Shown here: positions 5,456-5,882 of the stretch, piece after piece
How positions within the stretch are numbered: position 1 is the first letter of the stretch
How the letters are laid out: the number at the start of each line of letters is the position of its first letter
Notes under the pieces: model-generated
Told to the model about the DNA's origin: nothing
The model's database searches: none
Seen by the model: the letters and a program-made list of their open reading frames with translations, nothing else
Position numbers and translations under genes: made by a program
DNA from: Candidatus Obscuribacterales bacterium
GTDB lineage: Bacteria; Cyanobacteriota; Vampirovibrionia; Obscuribacterales; Obscuribacteraceae
Length of the DNA: 5,882 bases
Assembly (NCBI GenBank): GCA_021732245.1
Contig: JAKFVJ010000378.1
Coordinates: forward strand, 1 to 5,882
Direction: 5' to 3'

Positions 5456-5866
5456 TTATTTGTTATTGTGCTTGGAGTTAAAACGCTCTTTGAGAAACCC
5501 AATAGTCCGCTGGGTTGCTCCACCCGGCACAAATATCTCAAAAACGCCTTGCCTTAAAAGTTCTTGCCTGTCTTCTTCCGGGATAATGCCGCCACCGAAT
5601 ACGACAATGTCATCGGCTCCCTGCTCTTTTAAAAGCTTGACCACTTTAGGGAATACGGTCATATGCGCCCCGGATAAGACCGACAGTCCAATCGCATCCA
5701 CATCTTCCTGAATAGCCGTTTCGACTATCTCTTCAGGAGAGCGGTGCAGCCCCGTGTAAATAACCTCCATGCCGGCATCTCTTAATGCACGGGCCACCAC
5801 CTTGGCACCTCTATCGTGCCCATCAAGTCCAGGCTTGCCAATTAACACACGAATTTTCCCTGACAC
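5456..5866 (-). CDS. Stand-alone cobalamin-binding subunit, methylmalonyl-CoA mutase type
   Basis: Binds adenosylcobalamin for a two-part acyl-CoA mutase (methylmalonyl-, ethylmalonyl- or isobutyryl-CoA mutase class), which interconverts branched and linear acyl-CoAs in the cytoplasm. The 136 residues form a full Rossmann-like B12 domain: IRVLIGKPGLDGHDRGAKVVARAL at 5-28 with the DGHDRG (DxHxxG) motif whose His17 is the lower axial cobalt ligand; DAIGLSVLSGAH at 57-68 (SxL); VVFGGGIIPEED at 88-99 (GG); and GVFEIFVPGG at 107-116. The length fits separately encoded small subunits, whereas fused mutases carry this domain at the end of about 700 residues. The start used is GTG 5866, with AGGG about 10 bases upstream. 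The frame stays open through the last 15 bases of the window, so a start further upstream, or a fusion to a catalytic subunit lying outside, cannot be excluded. No large subunit, epimerase or MeaB chaperone is visible. Specificity within the mutase class cannot be set from this domain alone. Confidence 0.9.
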   Translation of the reverse strand: MSGKIRVLIGKPGLDGHDRGAKVVARALRDAGMEVIYTGLHRSPEEIVETAIQEDVDAIGLSVLSGAHMTVFPKVVKLLKEQGADDIVVFGGGIIPEEDRQELLRQGVFEIFVPGGATQRTIGFLKERFNSKHNNK

Positions 5867-5882
5867 TGGCTGAATTCCCTGT

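Overview
This is a bacterial chromosomal window of moderate GC. Genes are densely packed, start on ATG or GTG, and have recognisable Shine-Dalgarno and -10 sequences. Nothing in it identifies the organism with confidence. The mix of folate and lipid-cofactor housekeeping genes, a very large CPBP-type membrane protease, a solitary MazF-like toxin and a stand-alone B12-binding mutase subunit would suit an environmental, little-cultured lineage (for example a non-photosynthetic cyanobacterial relative, an acidobacterium or similar). That placement is a guess. No tRNA, rRNA, CRISPR array, insertion sequence or phage gene was seen.

Left block, plus strand (1-4488): the last 21 codons of an unidentified upstream gene are followed by a -10-like box and an apparent three-gene operon. 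The operon holds folK (folate pathway pyrophosphokinase), acpS (holo-acyl-carrier-protein synthase) and a 1133-residue polytopic membrane protein. folK and acpS are separated by only a few bases. acpS overlaps the third gene by 11 bases, so translation is probably coupled. The third protein is the most unusual item in the window. It is a CPBP (CAAX protease / Abi) family membrane protein made of two complete, divergent copies of the same architecture: a TM anchor, a non-cytoplasmic ectodomain and a multi-TM CPBP-like domain. The first copy keeps the catalytic motifs (EEFLYR, H462, H500/D504). In the second copy every matching position is replaced, so it looks like an intramolecular protease plus pseudoprotease pair.

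Right block, minus strand (4485-5882): reading leftward from the right edge there is a stand-alone cobalamin-binding subunit of the methylmalonyl-CoA mutase type, an unrecognised 80-residue protein with a strong ribosome binding site, and a MazF/PemK-like endoribonuclease toxin. The 80-residue gene ends in a clear intrinsic terminator whose T-tract runs into the -35 region of the toxin promoter, so the toxin appears to be its own transcription unit. The toxin gene converges on the membrane-protein gene and their stop codons overlap. No conventional antitoxin is adjacent. The 80-residue protein is the only neighbour that could play that part, and this is speculative.

No stretch longer than about 170 bases lacks a gene. 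The two minus-strand intergenic gaps carry promoters, the terminator and some inverted repeats.
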